Assembly: GCF_001625305.1 (NCBI RefSeq)
Contig: NW_017803910.1
Location: 310,001-374,000, forward strand
Source of the DNA: Branchiostoma belcheri
Taxonomy: Eukaryota; Chordata; Leptocardii; Amphioxiformes; Branchiostomatidae
Length of the DNA stretch: 64,000 nucleotides
Direction: 5' to 3'
Positions 42,690 through 55,053 of this stretch are shown in pieces (within the stretch, counting starts at the first letter, position 1; each line of letters opens with the position of its first letter). The notes under the pieces were generated by a model. That model was given only the letters and a program-made list of their open reading frames with translations, made no database searches and was not told the origin of the DNA. A program made the position numbers and the translations under genes.

Positions 42690-42812
42690 TTGCTAGGCCT
42701 TGGAATGCGTTTTTTCCGGCGCTAGCACTGTGGTGAGTTTTACTCAGTCCTGTGTTCCGAGATAGTCAAGGGGAGACGGCGAGAGAGCCTCCGGTGGTTT
42801 CAGAAGCAACAA
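42690..42812 (+). other. Probable noncoding first exon of the STAT gene (3' border supported)
   Basis: Sequence up to CAGAAGCAACAA is followed by a consensus donor GTAAGT at 42813. The matching acceptor would be TTTCAG ending at 45868, giving a 32-base 5' UTR piece (45869-45900) before the ATG. The left border is a guess; no transcript evidence is available here. Confidence 0.4.
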
Positions 42813-43249
42813 GTAAGTCCTCCACGTTTGCTGCCCCTCCCCCTTCTGCTTTCATTTTTGACGTAAACATGTGGGCAAAATATGATTCTTGTTATGATCA
42901 CACAAGCATAAATAGCGTCAGCTCGTTTTTTATACATCACCATGCACGATACTCGAATATCTCGAGTATTATTGCAGCCTCTTGATCATTTTAAGGGCAA
43001 TAATAATTCATCAAAACTTGAAAAAATATGGAGGTAGGATTTGTTTTTGGCCAGTGTGTGTGTATTTGTGAGTTTGTGTGTGTTTGTTTCTGCACATATG
43101 TGGTTAGCATAACAGAAGGCTTGGATGGTATTTGGGTAGGTCATCAAGACCAATGTGACTTAAATTTCTTTCAGAAGAAAAGTCAAGATGAAATGTGGGC
43201 CTCCTGGCAGCTGTCCTCAGTACTGTAGCAAATGTCAAATGATTTATGT

Positions 43250-43660
43250 GCTTATTTCTGACCTAGGGTGGGACACTTTGCAGAACAGAAGGACATCCAG
43301 TAGACTAACTATTTTACACAAAGCCAGACAAAATGAAATTGCCCTACCGGTTGCTACTCAGCTTTCGTCCGCACTGCGCAAATCGCGGCACGCAAACCCG
43401 AGTTCCTACAAGACACTAGCATTCCACAAGGATTGCTATAGGTATTCGTATTTCCCACGGACTGTTAGAGACTGGAACGAGCTTCCGCAGGCCGTACCAG
43501 AAATACATGTACCAGAGGCCGACAAGTTTAAGGAAGCTGTTCAGCTACACTTGAGGAGTATTTAGAGCGCTGTGCACTCCCCCCCTGCGTGTTTGACCCC
43601 AACTGAGGGGTGTTACGCAGTACGACATCAAGATCAAGAAGATCAAAATCAAGACGTGGT
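43250..43660 (+). mobile_element. 3'-end relic of a non-LTR retrotransposon
   Basis: Encodes the C-terminal end of a LINE ORF2-type protein: GWDTLQNRRTSSRLTILHKA, then YKTLAFHKDCYRYSYFPRTV, RDWNELP and a terminal AVQLHLRSI stop. A short 3' UTR and a GATCAAGA-type simple tail to about 43660 follow. The reverse transcriptase core is missing. Lies in the presumed 5' intron of STAT. Confidence 0.8.
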
Positions 43661-44226
43661 TTTAGTATAGGGGTATAGATACGGTCTACAGAAAATTTGT
43701 CTTTTGTTACATGTTTTTGTATCTTTTCAAAGAAAGTTTATCCCCATGAAAGTATTCACTGACATGCACGTAGGAAATGCTTGGGTAGGGTCTGCATGGG
43801 TGTACAGTAGTGGTACAAGCCTTTTGAGCATGTAACCTGTACCTTGATCTTTTTTGTCTGCCCCCTTACCTCATGAGACATGACCTAAATGTATTTCATG
43901 AATAAACAAAAGGCTTAAACAAACCAACAAAAGCGGTACATCATAAATTCAACACGAGCTTTATTGCACTTTGTACAGCACAGTCAGTGGGTCAAAAGGG
44001 GTGGATATGGAAACACGATCACAACACATTGTACTTGACATTACACATTACCATCATAAGTTACATAACACATAATTTGATTTCCCCTGTGCAAAAATGG
44101 TATATGCCTGGTAGTACAGATCCTTGTAGTTCTATACCACCCTTTTTCAACATGGTTACAGTAGATGCAATTAGCATTTGTCTCTTTAAAATGTGTTAAA
44201 CTAAGAACAAGAGTTCCACGATCTCA

Positions 44227-45125
44227 TACCTTCGCCAAATGATGTTAACCGTTGCGGGTGACGAATTATACAATTTTAATCATTGATATTGTAAATAAGA
44301 GCCTCATTTGCATGGATTATATCTGTTGATCATATTCTCCATCCAATGACAGCCTTATCATAACAAAAAGGCTATTATAGCACTTCCACTTAAATTATGC
44401 AAATGAGGTCATGATTTGAATAAATTATGTTTATTGGTGTTCACCTTCACTTAACTTCCAACTGTGGCAAGTATTCGGGGAGCAGCAGTTACAACTATGG
44501 AATTATAAGAATTTGCCATTAATTATGCAAATTAGGTCCTCATTTACATAATCTATATCCTCGGATGTTTTTCTCGTTCTCAAGTAGATGTCACAAGTGT
44601 TTCATAGTTCTATTATCGAACAAAGCAGATTTATAGAATTTCCTCATTAATCATGCAAATTAGCTCCTGATTTGCATAATTGCCATCTAATTATGTCAAG
44701 CATCACTTCAACTACCTACATACCAAAAATCACGACAATACGTCAACCGGTTCTTGAGTTATCGTCCTTCAAATTTTTTTCAACAAATGCTCCTGCAGTT
44801 CCAGAACAATGCGCTAGGGGACCCAAACTCATGTCACTTCTTCCCTACCCCAAGAGCTATCTACCAACCAAAATTCGTGACCCTAGCATGTCCAGAACAT
44901 TAGATATCAAAACCAGAAGTTCAGCTGCAGTACCTAGGAAAGCCGCCAGGGGGCCCAAAATCTAATCATTTCTAGGTCTCATGAAGACCTACCCACCTAC
45001 CAAGTTTCATTACAATCCATCCACTGCTTCTTGAGTTATCTTGCTAAACCACACACACACACACACACAAACCCACACACACACAGACAAACGCTACTGA
45101 AAACATAACCTTCTTGGCGAAGGTA
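44227..45125. mobile_element. 899-bp non-autonomous element with 12-bp inverted termini
   Basis: Begins TACCTTCGCCAA and ends with the exact reverse complement TTGGCGAAGGTA. The interior is non-coding and includes a CA-rich run (about 45052-45085) and a block shared with 34334-34430. No clear target site duplication. The termini could also belong to two neighbouring repeats, so the element status is moderate. Confidence 0.55.
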
Positions 45126-45196
45126 ATAAGGGGCACAAATACTGCACTACACAAATTGACAAAAGCTCCTAAACAATATCATACACAGACACAATA

Positions 45197-45775
45197 TTGA
45201 ACCGCTGCCCTAATTTCAGTCTGCAAAATTGCAGGTTGCTTAATTTTTCTTCTGCAACATTGAAAAAGTCAGATGTTGGGGAAGACTTAGTACTTGTATT
45301 CTGTGGCTTTGTACAGTCTTTGTTAGACCTAAAGTACGCCTGCCCAGTGTGGCACCCAGGTCTGACTAGTTTACAGTCCCCTAAGTACATACTAGAAGCA
45401 GTACAGAAGAGGGCGTGTAGGATAATCCTAGGTAGAAACTATGTTAGCTATGACAGAGCAACTATCAATCATTCACACCTTTGTCTCTGAGACGCCGTCA
45501 CCAATGTGTGAATTATGCACTGTCAATAGCTAAATCTCCCAACTTCTCTAGTTGGCTACCTCCAACACATGGAAGCCTGCATGGCATAGAACTGAGATCA
45601 AAGGACAACTTCACGCAGTTAAGCTGTAGGACGTCTAGGTTGAAGAGTAGCTATAGTGTTTTACCTTTTATTGTTGAGCTGCTGAACCATTCTTGATAAA
45701 TTTTAATGTGTATCATGCCCCAATTCAGCCATGTAAGGCTGCAATGGTATGTGTGTTGTATATAATAAATAAACC
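45197..45775 (+). mobile_element. Decayed 3' part of a second non-LTR retrotransposon
   Basis: Two overlapping frames, 45197-45490 and 45481-45696, give the C-terminal region of a LINE reverse transcriptase: LLDLKYACPVWHPGLTSLQS and VQKRACRIILGRNYVSYDRA, then a frame shift to RRRHQCVNYALSIAKSPNF. The frame break and missing RT core show it is dead. An AATAAATAAA-type end lies at about 45762-45771. Confidence 0.8.
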
Positions 45776-45900
45776 AGTTCACACACACACTGTATGAGGG
45801 GTGGTATCAGGAGCCAGGTGACATTCCTTCCCTGAAGTCTCTGATTTATAGTTAACTTTGTGTTTCAGGTAGCACTACTGTTTAAACTACACGTTACAAG

Positions 45901-48900
45901 ATGGCGCTGTGGGCCCAAGCACAGACACTGCAGGGGGACGCCCTCCAACAGATGCAGAATCTGTACGGCACACACTTCCCCATCGAAGTTCGGCACTACT
46001 TCGCTCACTGGATAGAAGACCAACCATGGTGGGTCAAAGTCTTTCTTTTGGTATATTTAAGTTAGCCTGGATGCCAGACCCATAGCACACTGGGCCCAAA
46101 GTAAAAAAAGAAAAACCTTGCACACAATATTACTTTGGGCCCAGTGTGCTATGGGTCTAGCATCCAAGCTAGTATGTTGTCAACATATAGAACAAGACTA
46201 GCCTGAGTGTCAGCCTTGTTAGCTTTCGTCCGCTACCCAAGGTCGGATTGGCGGGGAGCGGACCTTGGGTAGCGGACGAAAGCTAACAAAGGCTGACACT
46301 CAGGCTAGAACAAGACAGGCAATAAAAGATATTGCCATAAAGGGACGATGGAATGTTTATAAAATGTTAATGTTTACGTTAAAAACAACTTAGGTATTGC
46401 AGGTTCCTTTTGCTGTTTTATGTTGCCAAAACATGTTGCCAAAACAGAATGATTCTCTTTTGTTTAGAAAGCACAGGTGTAGAGAAGTACATACTGTACT
46501 AGTAGCATGCCAGGGAAACCTGATGCTGCCCAATTTTGTTGTGTCTCTTAATGTTGTAAGGGTGATATTTGTAAGGACTGTTGAAGCCTTTATGGGTGCC
46601 TTTGAGAAGCCTTTATATAATTATATTAATCTCCTTGGTAATCTTTCAGGGTAAACAGATGTTACTATACATGCAATTGTAGTGCTTGTGTACTACTGAG
46701 GAATGGCTAGAATTTTTCCAAACTGGTAACATACAACATGTATTTTAAGCTTATGGTACTCAGGTACCATAGCTTCTTGTGTTTTGTAGTTTTCAAGGAC
46801 AGTGATGTTTATTTGTACATTCATGCCCATGAGGGCTAAGTGCAGTACATGTAGTTTCACATTCTACAGAGGTGCTACACTACATCTATTGCATACAGAT
46901 GGATGGATGAACATATAAGGCTAACATTGATATAGTTACCTGCACCAGTGCAGGCATGCAAAAAAAAAAGTACTTGGAGCCCAGCATACTCATTTCTGTG
47001 CGTACACAGGCAAGACATTGATCCAGATGTCCGTGGCCATGAGGGAAAGGCAAGGATGATCCTGGATGCTCTCATCAAACAACTCCAGTACAAGTACGAC
47101 CAGTTGTCTGATACTGACTTCCTGCTCAGACTCAAGATGAAGGAAATCGCTGATCACTTCACAGTAAGTATACTAAGTCTTATAGGAAGGATGTAATAAA
47201 TCACATTTGAAGTTAAGTATTAAATCCTGAAAAGTAGGGTTCTACAGTAATAACTATATATTTAATACAAGGGCAGTTTTGAGCTACCTCAAACAGTGAA
47301 AAATAAGAGATGTTTTTGAGGTGTTTTAATTTTTTTCTTTCTTTACAGAAAAATTACGGCAACAACCCCCTTGATCTAGTCCGCATCATCAAGCACTGCA
47401 TAGCAACAGAACAAGCATTGGTGGACCAGGCCACTGGGGTAAGGCAAGAAAAGTGTTTTGAAAATTCAGTGTTCTATTTTGACTGTCACTAGTATATTCA
47501 ATACTTTAATTATGTATATTTGTATTAAGCTGAATGGAGTCAGTCAAGGGAGGGTTTCCTCCAAAGGAGTGAAAATGCTCTGGAATGAGAATAAGTTCAA
47601 GCTGCACAGAAAAGAATGTTGATAACCGGTATACATCATAATGACTATCATTACAGAATACCATGTAAGCTGCAGTGCCTTTGTCATTTTCTAGGCCAAA
47701 TGTAAGTTGACTATGGTCGCTTTTTTTCTTAGCTTAACCAGGAGAGGATGAGTGCAGAGGTAACGGCTCGCTCAGAAACCAACAGGAAAATCTCGGAGGC
47801 CTTCCAGCTCCTGAAACAATTCACACAAGAAACAGAGAACGACCTGCAAGTCATGCAACAGAAACAAGAGTTCTTTGTCATTCAGTATCAGGAAAGCATC
47901 AGGTTACAAGGTGTGTACTTGTACTTGGTTGATTGTTTGTGGCCTCAAGACAGGAAGTATTATTTTGGGCGGCACTGGTTAAGTGGTGGTTTGTTTGTAT
48001 TAGACTATGACTCACCCATCCACTCACTCCCTATCTGGTTTATCGTTCCTGTCTTCCGAGGGTTAGACGTGCTTGAACTCTGTTGTTAAGGCTTGATGGC
48101 AGCCCGCCACTTGCCTCTAGATCCTGTTGGTTGACATTATGCAGGTTCAAGTGGTGGAAGTCCTCCCTTACAGTGTACATTGTCAAACCACTTCTTTGGT
48201 CGACCACGAGGGATCTAATAATTTGTTACTGTACATTCTTTGAAGGTGGCCATATCGTAGTCAATTATATCCTGAATGTTGTGGACTCCATGCCTAGTTC
48301 TTAGTAAGAGTGGGAAGAGATTGGATTTCAGTTGATTGACAAGGTTGTGACCTGGTAATGGGATGCCAGGAATGTGTAAGGAAAAGTATGGTATAAAAAG
48401 TTGACTCTGACTCTTTTCTTACTTTAATCACTTACACACAGACTGTCTCCCACCAATGTTTCACCACACAATGCAATGTTGCCAACTGTCTCCCACCTGT
48501 GTTCCACCACACAGCCCAGTTACAGCAGGTGCAGCAGCAGCCTGCGCAGGACCCCACCAGGGTGCTGAACGAGACCAACCTGAACAAGAAGAAGGGTGAG
48601 GTGGACAAGCTGCTGCAGCAAGAGGCACATCAGCTGCTCCAGATGAGAATTGTAAGGGTTATGAAGGTTTTCTTCCTACACACTTACGGTAATGTTTCTA
48701 ACCCGCTTACGTTTTGATGCCTGTCAGACATCTTCCTCAGAGCTTCTACTTCTCGCCACTACATGTGGCCAAAGTTGGTGGAACACAATCCCAAACCCAT
48801 GTTATAAGAACTGTATGTTCTACCTACCTGACGAAATTATTTTCCTTAGAATTGTAAGGAAACATTCCGACTCACATTCACACAATAGGCTTCCGTTTGT

Positions 48901-51644
48901 TTGTTCTTTATTTGTACATGTATATACAAACGATGTACAGAGTACTTTGTTGACAGTTGATTTTTGACAGTTTGTTTTGACAGTTTATTATAATAATTGT
49001 GCAAGAATGCAGTAAATACCAATTAAACCACATCATACAGTTCTGATATACATGCATTTACAAAAACGCAAAACAGTTCAGAGAAGTCTGAAATCTCTGC
49101 TATCTTGTTCCCCTAGACTCTAGCAGAGAAGCACAGAACGACGTTCCACCACCTGAGCGAGCTGCAGCAGCGGATCGTGGAGGAGGAGCTGATCCAGTGG
49201 AAGAGACGGCAGCAGCTGGCGGGAAACGGTGGGCCGCAGGAGGAAACACTGGACCTGTTACAGCAGTGGTGCGCTGTTTGTTTACTCATACTTGTTGTTT
49301 GTTTTTTATTTATTTATTCACAAGCTTCCAAACATACAGGGTAGGAGGAGACATCAATGTGTCCTCACTGAATTATGTATAGATTGTCATAGTACAGACT
49401 TTTAAACTAGTTTTGCACGACTTTTGCGCAACTTTTAAACTAGTTTTGTACGAGATTAAATGACTTTTAACAAGAAGTTAAACTCTGTCTGTACTGTATG
49501 TAAAAGCTTGGGTTTTCATTTGCTTGTTGTTCCACATGTACCTTAAAACACTTAACATATTCCAGCTCTAATTTTCCCATCTCTAGCTCTGCCATGCAAT
49601 TCCTTTATGTTCTGTCAGAGGGCGCTGGCCAGCTATACAGTCTGCTGTGTCTAATTGCTTGTTCCCTGTCAGGTGTGAAGCCCTGGCAGAGATCATCTGG
49701 ACCAACCGTCAGCAGATCAAGCGTGTGGAGATGCAGAGACAGCAGCTGCCGATCCAGCAGCCAGGTCCTGACATCCTGCCTGAACTCAGCACGACCATCA
49801 CAGCACTGCTGTCTCAGCTGGTCACCAGGTGGGACAGCAGCTGTTTATTTAGGCCTCAGCAATTTGATTTGTTGGTTTTCTGATTTTTTCAGAAAAAAAT
49901 ATGAAGTTACAGGGCAAAAAATAGAAACAGACCTAGGCATCCTATGATAGACCCAAATACTAACACATTCTTTTTACTTGACAAAGCATGTGCTCCTTGA
50001 ACTTTTTACTGTTACCTGCACAAGTGCAGGTACATTTTTTTTTGTCTTGATACATGTCTTCGTTTACAGCACCTTTATCATTGAGAAACAGCCTCCACAA
50101 GTCCTGAAGACCCAGACTAGGTTCCAGGCTTCAGTCAGGTGTGTAGAACTCTTTTACTTTTATAACCAACAACATAGTCTCAATAGTTACATGTGTGACA
50201 TTACAATGTAAGGAAGATATTATTTATAGCTTTGATTTGAAAAGATTGCTAAGTTTTTTCTGATGAGCATCTTGGGTTGTGTTGTTGTTTCCCTACAGAC
50301 TGCTGGTTGGAGGGAAGTTGAATGTACACATGAACCCACCAAACGTGAAAGCCACTATCATCAGGTACATGTATGCTGTCTCAAAACCATATTTGTAGAA
50401 ACTTTCCACCATTGTCTGGAAATTGCGTCCATAATTGTAAACTTCATTTTAGTAATTATTTACCATTTTTTTCTGCAGTGAAAACCAGGCAAGAGCACTG
50501 CTGAGAAATGAAAGGATTAAGGAGTAAGTACAGAATTGATTATCATTAAACTAGGAAATTTATTGATTATAGGTGAAAAATATCTCTAGAAGTTTTGAAC
50601 AATTTTTCATTGTACTGTTGACTGCAGTAGTACATTTTTCATGTAAAGTTTCCTCTACAATCTTTTCTCTTCTAGATAATGACTGTTATATTTTGTACAT
50701 CAAATTTTTTTCACTTTCATGACATTGTTTTTCTCTCTAGCAATGACAACAGTGGAGAAATCCTGAACAACACAGGAGTTATGGAGTATCACCAGGCAAC
50801 AAGGATTCTGGGAGTGACATTCAGGAATATGGTAATTACAAAACAGTATACCTTTGAACATATTGTAGAATACCATGTAAGCCATGGCACATAGCATCCA
50901 TGTACATGTACATGTTTACATAATGTACCTTCACCTCATGTACATACATGTATCAGTTGATAGTTTTTGGCTAAATCCTTGTTGGATTTCTTTCAGTCAC
51001 GGATAACAGGTAGTGGATGCTACATGAAATATCTGACTGTTTTCCAAATCTACCCAGTTGCTGGAGTAACTGTTATCTTGTGTATCTTACTACCTGGACG
51101 TTTAAGCTCCTTTGACAAGTCACTTCTTGTTCCTTCCAGCAACTGAAGAGAATCAAACGCCCGGAGAAGAAGGGCCAGGAGACGGTGTGTGAGGAGAAGT
51201 TCACCATCTTGTTCCAGTCTCAGTTCAGCGTGGGGGGAAACGAACTGGTCTTCCAAGTCAGGGTATGGGAGTTCAACTGCTTTTTTTTTCATTATGATTG
51301 TGTGAAATTAAAAAAAAAAAAAAACGTGTTCACCTTGCATTCTGTAGGTTGTGGGTTCGACCCCCGAGTCAAACCGAAGACTTTAAAACTGGTTATCAAG
51401 TCATTTGTTGGATTAATGCAATTTACTTCTTTTTTTCTATTTCCAGACCATGTCCTTACCCATAGTTGTGATCGTACATGGGAACCAGGACTCCAATGCC
51501 TGGGCCACCATTCTGTGGGATAATGCCTTTGCAGAGGCGGTAAGTGTATCATTTCATTTCTATCACTCTTAGTACATGACTTGTTGAGATGAACACAGTG
51601 TAAGTGAATGTGAGTGTGAGTCTGTTTGAGTGTGAATGTGAGTG

Positions 51645-51700
<56 letters not shown>

Positions 51701-54700
51701 TGTGTGTGTGTGTGAGTGAGTTATGGCTTGACACTTAACATGTCTACCTTCAGTTGTGATATTAACGTGAAAAATTGTTGCATACAGAACCGCAGCCCGT
51801 TCTGCGTGCCGGCAGAAGTGACGTGGCGCCAGCTGGAAGGCGCTCTCAACTGTAAATGGACGTACGTCAACGGGAGACCTCTGTCTGACAGCAACATGAA
51901 GTACCTGGCAGCCAAAGCCTTCAACATCAACAGTCAGTTTTCTTTCCTTCTCAAGAAAGTATAATATTTTATTCAATGAAAATACTTTGCATTGCATTAG
52001 AGATTTGATCTTTATTGTTAAACCTGCTAAATAAAGCTTTGCCTTGTGTCTTGCTTTTACAGACCCACCTGAGTCAGAGGATTTTGGACAAATGAAGATC
52101 TCATGGTCACAGTTCAACAAGGTCAGTTTGATTGAGCCTAACTACATGTAGTTGTAAGGTAATGCTGTCAGAGCAAGGAGGTTGAATACAAGATTTAAAA
52201 CCTCCTTGGTCAGAGACAGCACAGTTCACTGCCTTTCACATACAGAACTCCACTGCACCCTCTGGCAGAACATACTGCATTGCAAACTCAAACATACCGA
52301 GACAACAGACAAGCCAGGAACAAACTTCACTCCCAGGGATAATGATAATACTTCTTTTAATAGTTATAGAAATCATTCTCTTTGTGAAGGAAAGTAGAAA
52401 ATTCATTTTCTATCTGCAGTGTTCATATAGAACGTTTTGTCTACAGGAGCCTCTCCAGCCCAACAGGAGCTTTACATTCTGGCAGTGGTTTGACGGAGTC
52501 ATGGAGCTGACCAAGAAAAACCTGAAGGGACCATGGGAGGATGGGTACTGTTTGTTTGTTTGTTTGTTTGTTTGTTTGTTTGTTTGTTTTACATAACAAA
52601 GACTGCCATGCATGATTTATATTTGATGGATCTAAAAACAGCATTGACCATACTTTGATTCTCAACTAACGGTAACGCCTTTTCCTTGCAATAGGACAAT
52701 CCTAGGTTTTGTGAACAAGGACCGGGCCAGAGATACCATGCTGATGTCTAAACAGAATGGCACCTTTCTGCTGCGCTTCAGTGATTCAGAGATAGGGGGC
52801 ATCACTATCGCATGGGTAGCCCAGGACCCAAACAACCCAAGTGAGTTCATGTAGTTAGTAGTTAGGACTATAATGTTTTGTCTCCAAACTCAGCCAGGAA
52901 TGTGTACTGTGTACTCATTGTATGAAACATAAACCATTGTGTAACACAGTCTGAACTCTCATATTTCTTTTCTGATTATAGTAAATGTTAATATGATAAC
53001 CTGTGTATGATCTACATTTTGTACTCCAGGTGAGAGACAGGTGTGGAACCTGCAGCCCTTCACCACGCGGGATTTCGGCATCCGTTCTCTGGCAGACCGT
53101 ATCCATGACCTGCCTCACCTGGTCAACCTGTACCCTGATATCCCTAAGGACGAGGCTTTCTCCAAGTACTACACACCTGTCCGAGGTGTGTGCTGGTGTT
53201 CATGTACAGTGTAGTCATTATCATCATTGGTTGACTGCTACACAGCCATGTAGTAATTTTGTATTAATCTTTCTTTAATATGTCAGATCTATGGTTCATA
53301 TTCTTTGTCACAAAGTCTTTCTCAGACTGTCTGTACTATTTCACCTTTTCATTTGTGTATCCTGTTTTTGTGCTTGTAATTTAATTTCGGTTGACAGTAA
53401 TTTTTGTTTCACTTGTCATCGAGCAAAACATTTCGTAAAAAGCTAACATATTAAATATCCCTTCTCAACCAATTTTATAAAAAAAAGAGTTCCTTAAATA
53501 CTTTTTTTGTCTTCTCTGGCCAACATTTTATTGTCTTCTCTAGCTGCTATTATGAAACATAAATACATGATTGTACGTATAACTAATAATGATATAATTA
53601 TCATATGTCTTTTAATGTATATTTCCAGATAAGCCTGCCCAGACGGACGGCTATGTTCCTGCTGCCCTGAAGGCGACGGTTGAGACCCTCCCCCCTCCCG
53701 TGGCCTCCCCGATGACATACGACAACCCTAACACCCCCCACCCCATGGAGGGGCCTGCCTCGCCCACCGAGAAACCCACCATCATGAACGACATGAGTCC
53801 AGACTCGGAGATCCTGGGGGCCTGCGGACCGGCTGACTTTGACGGGTGAATACACTCCCTTTACATTTCCGGTACTTATTCTACCCATTCCGTTCCACGT
53901 GCCATGACGCTTGTAAGCTGGTGCTGGTCTTTTTTTTCTTCAAACTTCTTTTTTTTTAACTTGTTGTCATCTGGCATATGCTGTATATTCAGGATTAGGC
54001 ACAGTTCTGGATATCCTATACCTGGAGCAGATCTTATGTTCTAAGAGACTATCCAGCACCGTGCCTGATCCTAAACCTAACCCACTCAGGCATAGAATTA
54101 CATTGTAGATACTGATAGGCACAGTTCTGTATAGCATATCTATTAGTTCAACAAGCTTTTCCAGCCATTTGAAGATATGTCAGATGTGAAATGTGCTAAA
54201 AATAATGCTTCAGACATGCTAAATGGGTAGATGAAGTAAACATTTGTCCAAAGTATTAGATAATTGCAATGTGTAACAATGAAACTGTTCTGAAGCTCAA
54301 GACTTTGGACCATAATTTCCAACTACATTTATTAAACACCAAGTCCTCTTTAGCTACATGTATCTGACCTATCTCTCAGGACCCCATGTGACTTGTTGCA
54401 CATATGACATCAGCAATACACTGTAGGTCAAAAGTTCCTGACTTGGTGAATTTCCTCCGTGCTGTAGTGTGCTTGCATGAGGCTTGCATGGTACATGTAC
54501 AATGTCATGTATATACATGTAGCACATCAGAAAGTTTTTTGGCAAGGCTGAGAACTTATTGAATGTCACTCATAAGTCCAGCACCTAAACAATATGTCTA
54601 ATTAAAATAGTCAGTGGCACGTGAAATTAACAGAGCAACATTGAACTGTCTAAACCCAATTCTATTTGACTTTTGGCCAACTTCAACCAAATCGTATCGC

Positions 54701-55053
54701 TGTCACCAAAATTGATTTTTGTTTCGCTATATTATTTTAGTGCAAAGAATTAGATCCAAAAATATAAATTGTTGCAACATTACTGTTAAGACAATAAAGC
54801 AAGGCCAATTGATACACAATGTAATATAACCAATAATAAGTATCATGTTTTTATTTGTAGTACATGTATGCTACTTGTATAATTTGTTTGTATGTTTGTT
54901 TGTTTGTTTGTTTTTCCCAGCAATGGTGGGGAGGCTGACATGCCCGAGGATTTCCTGAGTGAGTTCCCCAACCTCGCCTCGGATAACCTGCCAGACAACA
55001 TAGACGTCAACAAACTGCTCGGGTTTGTAGACAAGGATGCCAAACCCTTCTAA
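45901..55053 (+). CDS. STAT: STAT transcription factor, STAT5/6 type, complete (811 aa)
   Basis: Latent cytoplasmic transcription factor activated by tyrosine phosphorylation downstream of cytokine receptor/JAK signalling. Twenty coding exons: 45901-46028, 47010-47163, 47349-47438, 47733-47910, 48515-48651, 49117-49268, 49673-49828, 50070-50138, 50299-50364, 50479-50523, 50741-50831, 51140-51262, 51447-51539, 51788-51932, 52063-52121, 52447-52544, 52695-52840, 53030-53185, 53629-53845, 54921-55053; 2436 nt with stop. Order: N-domain ([20 protein letters not shown] start), coiled coil (about 140-330), DNA-binding domain with [12 protein letters not shown] and [14 protein letters not shown], linker WDNAFAE region, SH2 with [14 protein letters not shown] (phosphotyrosine-binding Arg622), then Tyr704 in [14 protein letters not shown], the dimerisation site, and a Pro-rich, acidic C-terminal activation domain. 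The N-domain and DNA-binding domain look STAT5-like; the GYVPA site looks STAT6-like. AATAAA at 55099-55104 may be a poly(A) signal. Confidence 0.96.
46063..46171. repeat. Fold-back element 1 in STAT intron 1 (TAGCCT termini)
   Basis: Arms of about 40 bases, TAGCCTGGATGCCAGACCC and its near reverse complement ending CATCCAAGCTA, around an A-rich loop. The arms contain TTTGGGCCCAGTGTGCTATG. No clear flanking duplication. Confidence 0.85.
46199..46307. mobile_element. Fold-back element 2 in STAT intron 1 with 9-bp target site duplication
   Basis: 109-bp hairpin, TAGCCTGAGTGTCAGCC to its reverse complement ending CTCAGGCTA, arms about 47 bases. Flanked by GAACAAGAC at 46190-46198 and 46308-46316. 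It lies 27 bases from fold-back element 1 and shares the TAGCCTG terminus. Confidence 0.88.
51605..51720. repeat. (TG)n microsatellite in STAT intron 13
   Basis: GTGAGTGTGAG-type degenerate repeats grading into a pure TG run (about 51650-51699) and back; intronic. Confidence 0.95.
52549..52590. repeat. (GTTT)n microsatellite in STAT intron 16
   Basis: About ten GTTT units, starting four bases after the exon 16 donor. A similar short GTTT run (about 54886-54911) precedes the acceptor of the last exon. Confidence 0.95.
53990..54140. repeat. Second copy of the CAGAACCGTGC-type dispersed repeat (STAT last intron)
   Basis: Contains CACCGTGCCTGATCCTAA followed by ACCTAACCCA, and inverted GGCACAGTTCTGGAT and GGCACAGTTCTGTAT motifs, matching 28741-28950 in gene E intron 1. 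Confidence 0.7.

Noticed and set aside
46063-46171. Target site duplication for fold-back element 1
   Set aside because: The flanks TATTTAAGT and GTATGTTGT are not convincing repeats, unlike the perfect 9-bp duplication of the neighbouring element.
51347-51365. Possible tRNA gene from GGTTGTGGGTTCGACCCCC
   Set aside because: Only a B-box-like segment; no A box or cloverleaf around it. More likely a SINE fragment.
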